The position numbers and the translations under genes are program-made. A stretch of 64,000 nt of DNA from Sulfopaludibacter sp035606355 (lineage in GTDB: Bacteria; Acidobacteriota; Terriglobia; Bryobacterales; Bryobacteraceae). The stretch lies in the NCBI GenBank assembly GCA_035606355.1, contig DATNFO010000039.1:1-64000 (forward strand), read 5' to 3'. Numbering within the stretch: position 1 is the first letter of the stretch; the number at the start of each line of letters is the position of its first letter. Shown piece by piece: positions 42,210 through 51,400 of this stretch. Below the pieces are notes generated by a model that saw only the letters and a list, made by a program, of their open reading frames with translations, ran no database searches and was not told the origin of the DNA.

Positions 42210-43211
42210 ATGAATTTAGGCAAGCTGGGGAAGGCCCTAACAGCGCGCGAGATCTTCGAACTGCTCCAGGACGAACTGGCGCAGGTGGAGCGCAAGATCA
42301 CTGCGGAATCGGTCGCCTCGGTAGAGGCAGTCACGGCCATCAGCCAATATCTTCAATCCAGCGGCGGGAAGCGGTTGCGCCCCACGCTGCTGCTGCTGTG
42401 CTCCAAGCTGGCAGGCGATGGCGGCGCGACGGCCACTCAGCTCGGTGCCGTGGTCGAGTTGATCCACGCGGCGACGCTGGTGCATGACGACGTGATCGAT
42501 GCCGCCGAGACGCGGCGCGGCCGCCCGTCCACCAATGTGAAGTGGGGAAACAACGCGTGCGTGCTGGCGGGCGACTGGCTGTACATGCAGGCGTTCCAGA
42601 TTGCGCTGCGCGAGCGCAATTTCCAGATTCTCGACCTGCTGATCGGCCTCACGCAGATGATGGTGGAAGGCGAACTCATCCAGCTCGAGCGCATCGGCCG
42701 CATCGATGTGAGCGAAGCCGATTGCATGGAACTGGTGGACCGCAAGACCGCGTGCCTGTTTAGCGTGTGCGCGCGTTTGGGCGCCATCGCCTCCGGAGCG
42801 AGCCAGGCGATCGAGGAAAAGCTCGGCGAATACGCCTGGAACCTCGGCATGGCGTTCCAGTTGGTGGACGATGTGCTGGACTTCACGGCGCGCGAAAAGA
42901 CATTAGGCAAGCCCGTAGGCGGGGATCTTCGCGAGGGCAAGGTGACGCTACCGCTGGTGTACGCGCTGGAGCGCGCCACGCCGGCGGAGCGGCAACTGGT
43001 CGAGAACATTCTGCGGCGGCGCGATTACAACGAAGTGCCGTTTGCCAAAATTCTGAGCCTGCTCGAGAAGTATCAAGGCATCGAGCGGGTGAAGGAGCGC
43101 GCGCAAACGTTCACGGATAAGGCGAGGTCGATCATCAGCGAATTCGCCGAGTCGCCGTATCAACGAGCGCTGCTGACCGTAACGGACATGGTCACCGACC
43201 GCGACCATTAA
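42210..43211 (+). CDS. Long-chain polyprenyl diphosphate synthase
   Basis: 333 residues. First Asp-rich motif LVHDDVIDAAETRRGRPS (D93, D94, D97), second FQLVDDVLDF (D220, D221, D224), with GGKRLRP early on. It condenses isopentenyl diphosphate onto farnesyl or geranylgeranyl diphosphate; the position before the first motif (small residues LIHAATLVH) favours a long product such as a quinone side chain. It begins 14 bp after tatD, so probably the last gene of the larC-metG-tatD operon. The upstream in-frame stretch from 42021 overlaps tatD and is rejected. Confidence 0.93.
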   Translation: MNLGKLGKALTAREIFELLQDELAQVERKITAESVASVEAVTAISQYLQSSGGKRLRPTLLLLCSKLAGDGGATATQLGAVVELIHAATLVHDDVIDAAETRRGRPSTNVKWGNNACVLAGDWLYMQAFQIALRERNFQILDLLIGLTQMMVEGELIQLERIGRIDVSEADCMELVDRKTACLFSVCARLGAIASGASQAIEEKLGEYAWNLGMAFQLVDDVLDFTAREKTLGKPVGGDLREGKVTLPLVYALERATPAERQLVENILRRRDYNEVPFAKILSLLEKYQGIERVKERAQTFTDKARSIISEFAESPYQRALLTVTDMVTDRDH

Positions 43212-43223
43212 CGTAGTCGATCA

Positions 43224-43675
43224 CGAGTTGCTTTTACTCCGACTCCAAGACGCACTCGAATAGCCGGCCCCTTTTACCGCTCCCTCACGGGCTTGTGAAG
43301 AAATCGAGTTGCTTTTACTCCGACTCCAAAACGCACTCGCATCAGCCGGCACCTTTTACCGCTCCCTCACGGGCTTATGAAGAAATCGAGTTGCATTTAC
43401 CCCGACTCCAAAACGCACTCGCATCCTCGGCACCTTTTACCGCTCCCTTACGGGCTTGTGAAGAATTCGAGTTGCATTTACCCCGACTCCAAAACGCACT
43501 CGCATCACCGGCACCTTTTACCGCTCCCTTACGGTCACGGCTCCGTATGTAGTTGATTCTACTAACGGAGCCGCGACCGTTAGGAAGCGGTAAAAGGTGC
43601 ATCGAAAGGCGAATGGAGCGCGACAAGAACGGCAGCCGGATTTCTTCACAAACCCGTAATGGGCGGTAAACAACC
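43224..43675. repeat. Family-1 repeat cluster: four tandem 81-bp units, a 90-nt palindrome and a forward unit
   Basis: Reversed units with CTTTTACCGCTCCCT starting at 43271, 43353, 43434 and 43515 (period 81-82 bp), each followed by a TTCTTCACAAGCC-type tail and GAGTTGC.TTTAC.CCGACTCC. The last unit merges into a 90-nt palindrome (43511-43600; 36-nt arms with a few mismatches). A forward unit of the second subtype (GGTAAAAGGTGCATCG ... CAGCCGGATTTCTTCACAAA) ends about 15 bp before the first RAYT gene. This fills the 479-bp gap after the prenyl synthase gene; no other gene is seen in it. Confidence 0.9.
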
Positions 43676-43690
43676 TTGAGCTTTGAAGCG

Positions 43691-44221
43691 ATGGGCGTTA
43701 CCATCGTCCGCATTCGATACCTCATCACATTCGCCTGCTACGGAACACACTTGCACGGCGAAGAACGAGGCGCTGTAGACCGCCATCACAGAATTCCCGG
43801 CACTCCGCTGGCCCGGCCGTCCCAAGCACGCGGATCCATCGAAGCACAGCAGATGGCCCAAGCGCCGTACGCCCTCGACGAGCCGCGCCGGGAAGCCGTC
43901 CTCCACTCCATCATCGAAGTCTGCGCACACAACAACTGGACCCTTCTTGCCGCCCACGTAAGAACGAACCACGTGCACGTTGTCGTCGAAGCCGAATATA
44001 GCCCGGAACGGGCGATGAGCACCCTCAAAGCATACGCGAGCCGGAAACTCAACGAACTGGGTCTCGACGAACCGGACAGAAAACGCTGGGCGCGTCATGG
44101 AAGCACGCGTTGGCTATGGAACCCTTCCACTTTGTCCGCAGCCATCGAATACGTCGTTCGGGAACAAGGACCGCCGCTGTCAGTCTTCGAAGCGCGTAGC
44201 CGCATCCTCGCGCTACCATAG
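43691..44221 (+). CDS. REP-associated tyrosine transposase (RAYT, Y1 HUH type), copy 1
   Basis: 176 residues, IS200-like Y1 transposase fold. The HUH metal motif is in AAHVRTNHVHVVVEA and the likely catalytic tyrosine in AIEYVVREQG. Early segment YLITFACYGTHLHG is typical. It lacks IS ends but sits directly behind a family-1 repeat cluster, the defining context of RAYTs, which process REP hairpins as single-stranded DNA. An in-frame TTG at 43676 would add five residues. ileS begins 14 bp downstream in the same direction, so read-through is likely. Confidence 0.88.
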   Translation: MGVTIVRIRYLITFACYGTHLHGEERGAVDRHHRIPGTPLARPSQARGSIEAQQMAQAPYALDEPRREAVLHSIIEVCAHNNWTLLAAHVRTNHVHVVVEAEYSPERAMSTLKAYASRKLNELGLDEPDRKRWARHGSTRWLWNPSTLSAAIEYVVREQGPPLSVFEARSRILALP

Positions 44222-44235
44222 TAGTTACCCCGAAA

Positions 44236-47043
44236 ATGGACTCTGCAAACGTAGATCTCAAGCAGACAATCAATCTGCCGAAAACCACCTTCCCCATGAA
44301 GGCCAACCTGCCGCAGACCGAGCCCAAACTGCTCGAACGGTGGGAGAAAGAGAACCTCTACGGCGCCATTCGCGCCTCCCGCGCGGGCAAGCCCACCTAC
44401 ATTCTCCACGATGGCCCCCCGTACGCCAACGGCCGCATTCACCTCGGCACCGCCTTCAACAAAATTCTGAAGGACTTCGTCGTGAAGACGAAGACCATGG
44501 CGGGCTATGATTCGCCCTACGTTCCCGGCTGGGATTGCCACGGTCTGCCCATCGAAATCAAAGTCGATAACGACCTAGGCGGCAAAAAAGCCCAGATGTC
44601 GCCCGTCGAAATCCGTCGCGCCTGCCGCAAGTACGCCGAGAAGTTCATCGACCTGCAGCGCCAGGATTTCAAACGCCTCGGCGTGCTTGGCCAGTGGGAC
44701 GATCCCTACCTCACGATGAGCGCGCAATACCAGAGCGTCATCGCGCAGGCGTTCGTCGATTTTCTCGATCGCGGCTACATCTATAAAGGACTCAAGCCCG
44801 TCCACTGGTGCATCAAAGATCGCACGGCGCTCGCCGAAGCCGAGGTCGAATACCAGGACCACTCCAGCCCCTCCATCTGGGTTCGCTTCGCGCTCGCCTC
44901 GCCGCCTGAAAAGATCCACCCCGACCTCGCCGGCCGCAACATCTTCGGCCTCATCTGGACCACTACGCCGTGGACGATGCCGGCGAACATGGCCATCGCC
45001 TTCAACCCGAAGTACATCTACGCCGCCGCGGACGTGAACGGCGAGGTCTACATCGTCGCCGAAGATTTGCTCAAGATCACCGCCGAAAAATGCGGCTGGC
45101 AGAACTACACCACCATCGCCACATTCCCCGGCGAGAAGATGGAGCACGCCATCTTCCGCCATCCGTTCCTCGACCGCGAATCGCTCGGCATCCTCGCGGA
45201 CCACGTTACGCTCGAACAGGGCACCGGCGCCGTCCACACCGCGCCCGGCCACGGGCAGGAGGACTACGTCGTCGGCCGGCAATACGGCATCGAAGTGTAT
45301 TGTCCCGTCGATGCCGCGGGCCGCTTCTTCCGCGCGGAGGGCGCGTCCGGCCACCTCCCCGACGAGCTCATCGGCAAGACGGTCTTCGAAGCCAACCCGA
45401 TTGTCATCGAAATCCTGAAGCGCCACAACGCGCTGCTCGCCACCGAAAAACTGGCACACTCTTACCCGCACTGCTGGCGCTGCCATAATCCAGTCATCTT
45501 CCGCGCCACCGAGCAGTGGTTCATCGGCATGGACCGTAACGATTTCCGCCGGCGTGCGCTGCAGGCCATCGCGCAAGTGAAGTGGATGCCCGAATGGGGC
45601 GAGGAGCGCATCAGCAACATGATCGCCGTGCGCCCGGATTGGTGCATCTCGCGACAGCGCGTCTGGGGCGTGCCCATCATCGTCTTCTACTGCGACAAAT
45701 GTCGCGAGCCGCTGACCGATAAGCCGATTCTCGAATCCATCGTCGCGCTCTTCCGCGAGCACACCGCCGATATTTGGTACGAACGCTCGGCAGCCGAGTT
45801 GCTCCCCCACGGCGTCACCTGCAAAAAGTGCGGCGGCGCTGATTTCAGCAAAGAGACCGACATTCTCGACGTCTGGTTCGATTCCGGCTCCAGCCATCTT
45901 GCCGTGCTGAACGAACGCTTCGGCCTCACCTGGCCCAGCGACCTGTACCTGGAAGGCGGCGACCAATACCGCGGCTGGTTCCACAGCTCCCTGCTGGTCG
46001 GCGTCGGCCTGAAAGGCAGTTCGCCATACCGTGGCTGCGCCCTGAATGGCTGGGTGCTCGATGGCGAAGGCAAGGCCATGCACAAGAGCCTCGGCAACAC
46101 CATTGAGCCCGAGCAGGTCATCAAGCAGCACGGCGCGGAGATCCTGCGCCTGTGGAGTGCCAGCGTCGATTTCAGCGAAGACGTGCGCATGTCGGAAACC
46201 ATCCAGACGCGCCTGACCGACGCCTATCGGAAACTACGCAACACCTTCAAGTACATGCTCGGCAACCTGAACGGCTTCGACCCTAAGAGCGATTCCGTTG
46301 CAGCGGCCGAGATGCAGGAACTGGATCAGTGGATCCTGCTGCGCGCCGAAGATCTGGTCACCCGCTGCCGAACGTGGTACGACGAATTCGAATTCCACAA
46401 GGTCTACCACACGGTGTACGCGTTCGCCACGGTCGAGTTAAGCTCTATCTACTTCGACGTGCTCAAGGACCGTCTGTACACATCGGCCCCCAAGTCAAAG
46501 GCGCGCCGCAGCGCGCAGACGGCGCTATACCGGCTGCTCGACGCCCTGGTGCGGCTGCTCGCGCCCATCATGAGTTTCACCGCCGAAGAGGTCTGGGGCC
46601 ACATGGGCAATGAGGGCAGCGTGCACACGCAATACTTCCCTGCCCCGCAGGATCTCTCCGCCGGAATCGGCGAGGATGCCCGGAAACGCGCCGCCAACTG
46701 GGACCGTCTGATCCTAGTGAGGGACAGCGTGCTGAAAAGCCTGGAAGCGGCGCGCAACGAGAAGCTCATCGGAGCTCCGCTGGAAGCGCGGGTGCGCCTC
46801 TCCGCCGATGGCGACCTCTACCCGCTGCTCGAACGCTACGCCGCCGAACTGCCTTCTCTCTTCATCGTGTCGCAAGTCGACGTGGCCAATTCCGCCGCGC
46901 CTCTCGGGGTCATGGTGGAACGCGCCAGCGGCACGAAGTGCGAGCGCTGCTGGAAGTACACCACGGATGTCGGCAGCGACTCCGGGTTTCCCACCGTCTG
47001 CGCGAGTTGCGCCGGCGCCGTGCGAGAGACGCTCAATGGCTGA
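44236..47043 (+). CDS. ileS: Isoleucyl-tRNA synthetase
   Basis: 935 residues, bacterial type. The HIGH-type motif is in DGPPYANGRIHLGTAFNK. The KMSKS loop reads KAMHKSLGN (residues 613-621) instead of KMSKS. The CP1 editing domain is in the middle (TTTPWTMPANMAIA). The C-terminal zinc knuckle is CERCWKYTTDVG ... CASC. The start at 44236 follows the RAYT stop by 14 bp. The stop overlaps lspA by 8 bp, giving the common ileS-lspA order. Confidence 0.98.
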   Translation: MDSANVDLKQTINLPKTTFPMKANLPQTEPKLLERWEKENLYGAIRASRAGKPTYILHDGPPYANGRIHLGTAFNKILKDFVVKTKTMAGYDSPYVPGWDCHGLPIEIKVDNDLGGKKAQMSPVEIRRACRKYAEKFIDLQRQDFKRLGVLGQWDDPYLTMSAQYQSVIAQAFVDFLDRGYIYKGLKPVHWCIKDRTALAEAEVEYQDHSSPSIWVRFALASPPEKIHPDLAGRNIFGLIWTTTPWTMPANMAIAFNPKYIYAAADVNGEVYIVAEDLLKITAEKCGWQNYTTIATFPGEKMEHAIFRHPFLDRESLGILADHVTLEQGTGAVHTAPGHGQEDYVVGRQYGIEVYCPVDAAGRFFRAEGASGHLPDELIGKTVFEANPIVIEILKRHNALLATEKLAHSYPHCWRCHNPVIFRATEQWFIGMDRNDFRRRALQAIAQVKWMPEWGEERISNMIAVRPDWCISRQRVWGVPIIVFYCDKCREPLTDKPILESIVALFREHTADIWYERSAAELLPHGVTCKKCGGADFSKETDILDVWFDSGSSHLAVLNERFGLTWPSDLYLEGGDQYRGWFHSSLLVGVGLKGSSPYRGCALNGWVLDGEGKAMHKSLGNTIEPEQVIKQHGAEILRLWSASVDFSEDVRMSETIQTRLTDAYRKLRNTFKYMLGNLNGFDPKSDSVAAAEMQELDQWILLRAEDLVTRCRTWYDEFEFHKVYHTVYAFATVELSSIYFDVLKDRLYTSAPKSKARRSAQTALYRLLDALVRLLAPIMSFTAEEVWGHMGNEGSVHTQYFPAPQDLSAGIGEDARKRAANWDRLILVRDSVLKSLEAARNEKLIGAPLEARVRLSADGDLYPLLERYAAELPSLFIVSQVDVANSAAPLGVMVERASGTKCERCWKYTTDVGSDSGFPTVCASCAGAVRETLNG

Positions 47044-47530
47044 CCTGAGGCTGCGTGCGTACGGGGCCGCGGCCGCGATCTTCGCGTTGGACCGCATCAC
47101 CAAACTGCTGGTCGATGCCGGCGTCTCCGACTACGCAACGTATCGCATAATCCCCGGAGTCTTCGACATCGTGCGCTCCGAGAATCGCGGCGTGGCGTTC
47201 GGAATCCTCAACAATTCAGCCAGTCAGTGGCGCACCATAGCGCTGATCGTCGCCTCCCTTGTGGCCGTGATCGCGATCGCCGTCGCGCTGTGGCGGTCGC
47301 CCGCGATGGACCGCGTATCCGCGTGGGCACTCGCGCTGATTCTCGGCGGTGCGGCCGGCAATCTCTACGACCGTGCAATCCTCGGGCGCGTCACGGATTT
47401 CATTCAGGTCTACCTCGGTTCGTACGCCTGGCCCACTTTCAACATCGCGGATTCAGCCATCGTGATCGGCAGCGGCCTGTTGCTGCTGTCTCAGATGAAA
47501 CCGAAACGGCAGCCCGCAAATGTACCCTGA
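47036..47530 (+). CDS. lspA: Lipoprotein signal peptidase (signal peptidase II)
   Basis: 164 residues, four TM helices. The catalytic aspartates are D121 (GRVTDFIQVY) and D139 (FNIADSAI), with GGAAGNLYDRA conserved before them. It cleaves diacylglyceryl-prolipoproteins in the inner membrane. ATG 47036 lies inside the end of ileS (8-bp overlap); the long in-frame extension upstream is ileS sequence read in another frame. lgt begins 11 bp before its stop. Confidence 0.96.
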   Translation: MADLRLRAYGAAAAIFALDRITKLLVDAGVSDYATYRIIPGVFDIVRSENRGVAFGILNNSASQWRTIALIVASLVAVIAIAVALWRSPAMDRVSAWALALILGGAAGNLYDRAILGRVTDFIQVYLGSYAWPTFNIADSAIVIGSGLLLLSQMKPKRQPANVP

Positions 47531-48305
47531 GATTCTCCATATTTCGTTCCTGCACACCTATGGTGTGCTGGTCGCGCTGGCGTTTTTGACCGGACTCTGG
47601 ATGGCCGGCCATCTCGCGCGGCGCGCCGGACTGAATCACGAGGCAGTCACCAACCTCGGCATCTATTGCGCCATCGCCGCGATCGCCGGCGCCAAGCTCA
47701 TGATGTTCATCGTGGACCTGCCCTACTACTTCGAACATCCGGGCGCGATTCTCTCGATCGAAACACTCCAGGCCGGCGGCGTCTTCTACGGAGGACTCAT
47801 CGGAGCACTGGCCATCGCCTGGTATCACATGCGCAAGACCGGACTGCCGCCGCTGCGCACCGCTGACGTCTTCGCTCCGGCGATTGCACTCGGGCACGGC
47901 ATCGGACGCCTCGGCTGCTTTTCGGCGGGCTGCTGCTGGGGCGTCGAGTGCCATCTGCCGTGGGCCGTCACGTTTACCAGTCCCGTCGCCAAAGATCTGG
48001 TCGGCGTGCCGCTGCACACTCCGCTCCACCCCACGCAGCTTTACGAATCCTTCGCCGAGTTCGCGATCTTTGGAATCCTCTACCGCCGCTTCGGTCAGCC
48101 GCACCGCAAAGGCGCAATCATCGGCCTATATCTGGTGCTCTACTCCACCGCCCGATTCATCGTCGAGTTCTTCCGCTATCACGAACAGGGAAATCTCTGG
48201 GGCGGACCGCTGGACACCTCGCAATGGATCTCGATCGGCCTGTGCCTGCTAGGCGCCTACTGGCTCTGGACCGCCAAGACCGCCCTCCCCGAGTTGAAGC
48301 AGTAG
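47520..48305 (+). CDS. lgt: Prolipoprotein diacylglyceryl transferase
   Basis: 261 residues, about seven TM helices. Family signature GHGIGRLGCFSAGCCWGVEC plus HPTQLYESFAEF and GGVFYGGLIGA. It attaches diacylglycerol to the lipobox cysteine, the step before LspA. The ileS-lspA-lgt order puts both lipoprotein steps in one transcript. Its TAG stop (48303-48305) lies in a GTAG REP head, so the native stop may have been replaced. Confidence 0.97.
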   Translation: MYPEILHISFLHTYGVLVALAFLTGLWMAGHLARRAGLNHEAVTNLGIYCAIAAIAGAKLMMFIVDLPYYFEHPGAILSIETLQAGGVFYGGLIGALAIAWYHMRKTGLPPLRTADVFAPAIALGHGIGRLGCFSAGCCWGVECHLPWAVTFTSPVAKDLVGVPLHTPLHPTQLYESFAEFAIFGILYRRFGQPHRKGAIIGLYLVLYSTARFIVEFFRYHEQGNLWGGPLDTSQWISIGLCLLGAYWLWTAKTALPELKQ

Positions 48306-48350
48306 CGACCGGTCTCCAGACCAGTTGTAGGCGAGCGAAGCGCGCCCGCA
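48302..48350. repeat. Single family-2 REP hairpin at the lgt stop
   Basis: GTAG (48302-48305) then a hairpin CGACCGGTCT/AGACCAGTTG, followed by GCGAGCGAAGCGCGC. No clear opposite partner remains on the right; a GGGTAGCGG at about 48368 may be a remnant. Confidence 0.75.
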
Positions 48351-48382
48351 CGATCGCTCTAAAGCGCGGGTAGCGGACCCCC

Positions 48383-48423
48383 AATAAAAAGGGGCGGCGC
48401 GGGAACTTCCCCGAGCCACCCCT
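48383..48423 (-). terminator. Rho-independent terminator of the Ig-repeat protein gene
   Basis: Read on the minus strand: an AGGGGTGGCTCGGGGA / TTCCCGCGCCGCCCCT stem with a short loop, followed by TTTTTATT. It lies about 24 bp after the stop of the 1541-residue gene. Confidence 0.87.
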
Positions 48424-48446
48424 GAAGATGGAACCAGACCCGAAAC

Positions 48447-51400
48447 CTATTTGATATCGCCCGACTGGTTGATATCGCTGAAGATCGTGTTGAACGCGTC
48501 GTCGTTATACGTGCCGTTCTTCTTCGTGATATTCACCTGCTGCAGGAGTTGCAGGATCGTGTAGCTGGTGTTGTTGACCAACCCGATCGACGTCCCGAGA
48601 CTCCCCACGTTGAACGTCTTGCCGCCGGTACCGTTCGCCGATACGTTGAAGCCGTAGCTGGACGCAACCACGCCTCCCGACAGCGTTGTGGAGGTAGCGT
48701 AAGCTGCGAGTGCCCCGGCCAGGACCTGCGCGGAAGTCTTCGGCGAGTCGTTCTTGAAGATGAACTGGAAGTAGTCCCCGATCTGAGCGTTGGTCTGGCC
48801 CGCCAGATTCACTGACCCGCCAAGTCCGCCGTACAGGTACGGGAACTCCGCGGCCAGCCAGTTGCCCAGCAGCGTCGCCGTCGGACCGCCGTTGAACGAA
48901 TCGATCAACGCCTGCCCGTTTTTGTTGTTCCAGTAGCCGATGGTCGCCGTGTCGGCCTTGCCCAGCACGCCCGTCGTCACAAAAGTGGCCGTGACGGCGC
49001 AATTGATCGTTCCCGTATTGCGGGCCGAATCGGTAACCGTGGCGACGTACGGGAAGTTCCCGCTGACCGTCGGAGTACCGCTGATCGTGCCATCGCTCGC
49101 CATCGTCAGGCCGTTCGGCAATCCGGCGGCGCTGAAGGCATATCCCGCGCCCGAACCGCCCGTCGCCGTCATCTTCACGGGAGTCATCGGGAAGCCCGCA
49201 ACCGCCGTAATCGAAAGACAGTTGCCGGCGATCGCAGAGTACGTGATCGTGATCGGGCAATTGCCGGTAGCTACTCCGCCACGGGCGTCCCGCACGCCGA
49301 TCGAGAATGAACCTGAAACCGTAGCCGTGCCGGTAACCTCGCCGTTTGAGGTGTTCAGAGTTAAGCCGCTCGGAATCGCGCCGGAGGCGACGAAGAACGT
49401 GTAATTCCCGCTGCCGCCGCTCACCTGCATCGGACCGCTATCGAAGCTCTTGTTGACCGTGGCTGCGCTCGTGCCGGAGCAGGCCAGTGCCGGACCCGCA
49501 ATGATGTTGATCGCGCAGGTACCCGTCGCCGACTGCCCGTGGCCGTCCGTGACCGCTACGCTGAAGTTCCCCGAAGCCGTCGGCGTTCCATACACCCGGC
49601 CAGTCGTGGTATCGAAATGCAACCCCGCGGGCAGCGTCCCCACAATCGAAAAGGTGTTGTGGCCGTCGCCGCCCGTCACCGTCATCACACCGGTGTCGAT
49701 CGGGACCCCGACTTCTCCGCTGTTGATCGCCGCGCACGTGAGCGACGGTCCCGCAACGATCGTGATCGCGCACGTACCCGTCGCCGACTGCCCATGGCCG
49801 TCCGTCACCGCCACGCTGAAGTTGCCCGAAGCCGTCGGAGTTCCATACACACGACCCGTCGTCGAATCGAAATGCAACCCGGCAGGCAGCGTGCCCACGA
49901 TCGAGAAGGTGTTGTGGCCGTCGCCGCCCGTCACCGTCATGGCGCCGGTGTCGATCGGAACCCCGACTTCTCCGCTGTTGATCGCCGCGCACGTGAGCGA
50001 CGGTCCCGCAACGATCGTGATCGCGCACGTACCCGTCGCCGACTGCCCGTGACCGTCCGTCACCGCCACGCTGAAGTTCCCCGAAGCCGTCGGCGTGCCG
50101 TACACACGGCCCGCCGTCGAATCAAAGTGCAACCCCGCGGGCAGCGTACCGACAATCGAGAAAGTGTTGTGGCCGTCGCCGCCCGTCACCGTCATGGCGC
50201 CGGTGTCGATCGGAACCCCGACTTCTCCGCTGTTAATCGCCGAGCACGCGAGCGACGGTCCCGCGACAATCGTGATCGCGCACGTACCCGTCGCCGACTG
50301 CCCGTGTCCGTCCGTCACCGCCACGCTGAAGTTCCCGGAAGCCGACGGCGTGCCGTACACACGGCCCGTCGTCGAATCAAAGTGCAACCCCGCAGCCAGT
50401 GTCCCCACGATCGAGAAGGTGTTGTTGCCGTCACCCCCCGTCACCGTCATAGCGCCGGTGTCGATCGGAACCCCGACTTCTCCGCTGTTGATCGCCGCGC
50501 ACGTGAGCGACGGTCCCGCAACGATCGTGATCGCGCACGTACCCGTCGCCGACTGCCCGTGACCGTCCGTCACCGCTACGCTGAAGTTCCCCGATGCCGT
50601 CGGCGTTCCGTACACACGGCCAGTCGCCGAATCGAAATGCAGCCCGGCAGGCAGCGTCCCCACGATCGAGAAGGTGTTGTGCCCGTCGCCGCCCGTCACC
50701 GTCATGGCGCCGGTGTCGATCGGAACCCCGACTTCTCCGCTGTTAATCGCCGCGCACGTGAGCGACGGTCCCGCGACAACCGTGATCGCGCAGGTGCCAG
50801 TCGCCGACTGGCCGTGGCCGTCCGTGACCGCTACGCTGAAGTTCCCCGAAGCCGTCGGCGTTCCATACACACGACCCGTGGTCGAATCGAAATGCAACCC
50901 GGCAGGCAGCGTCCCCACGATCGAGAAGGTGTTGTGGCCGTCGCCCCCCGTCACCGTCATGGCACCGGTGTCGATCGGGACCCCGACTTCTCCGCTATTG
51001 ATCGCCGCGCACGTGAGCGACGGTCCCGCGACAACCGTGATCGCGCAGGTGCCGGTCGCCGACTGGCCGTGGCCGTCCGTGACCGCTACGCTGAAGTTCC
51101 CCGAAGCCGTCGGCGTTCCGTACACACGGCCCGTCGTCGAATCAAAGTGCAACCCCGCAGGCAGCGTCCCCACGATAGAGAAGGTATTGTGGCCGTCGCC
51201 GCCCGTCACCGTCATGGCGCCGGTGTCGATCGGAACCCCGACTTCTCCGCTGTTGATCGCCGCGCACGTGAGCGACGGTCCCGCAATGATGTTGATCGCG
51301 CAGGTGCCGGTCGCCGACTGCCCGTGTCCGTCCGTCACCGCTACGCTGAAGTTCCCCGAAGCCGTCGGCGTTCCGTACACACGGCCCGTCGTCGAATCAA

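Noticed and set aside
43224..43675. CRISPR array suggested by regular 81-82-bp spacing
   Set aside because: The whole unit is conserved, with no variable spacers, units are much longer than CRISPR repeats, and no cas genes are near; a RAYT lies next to it.
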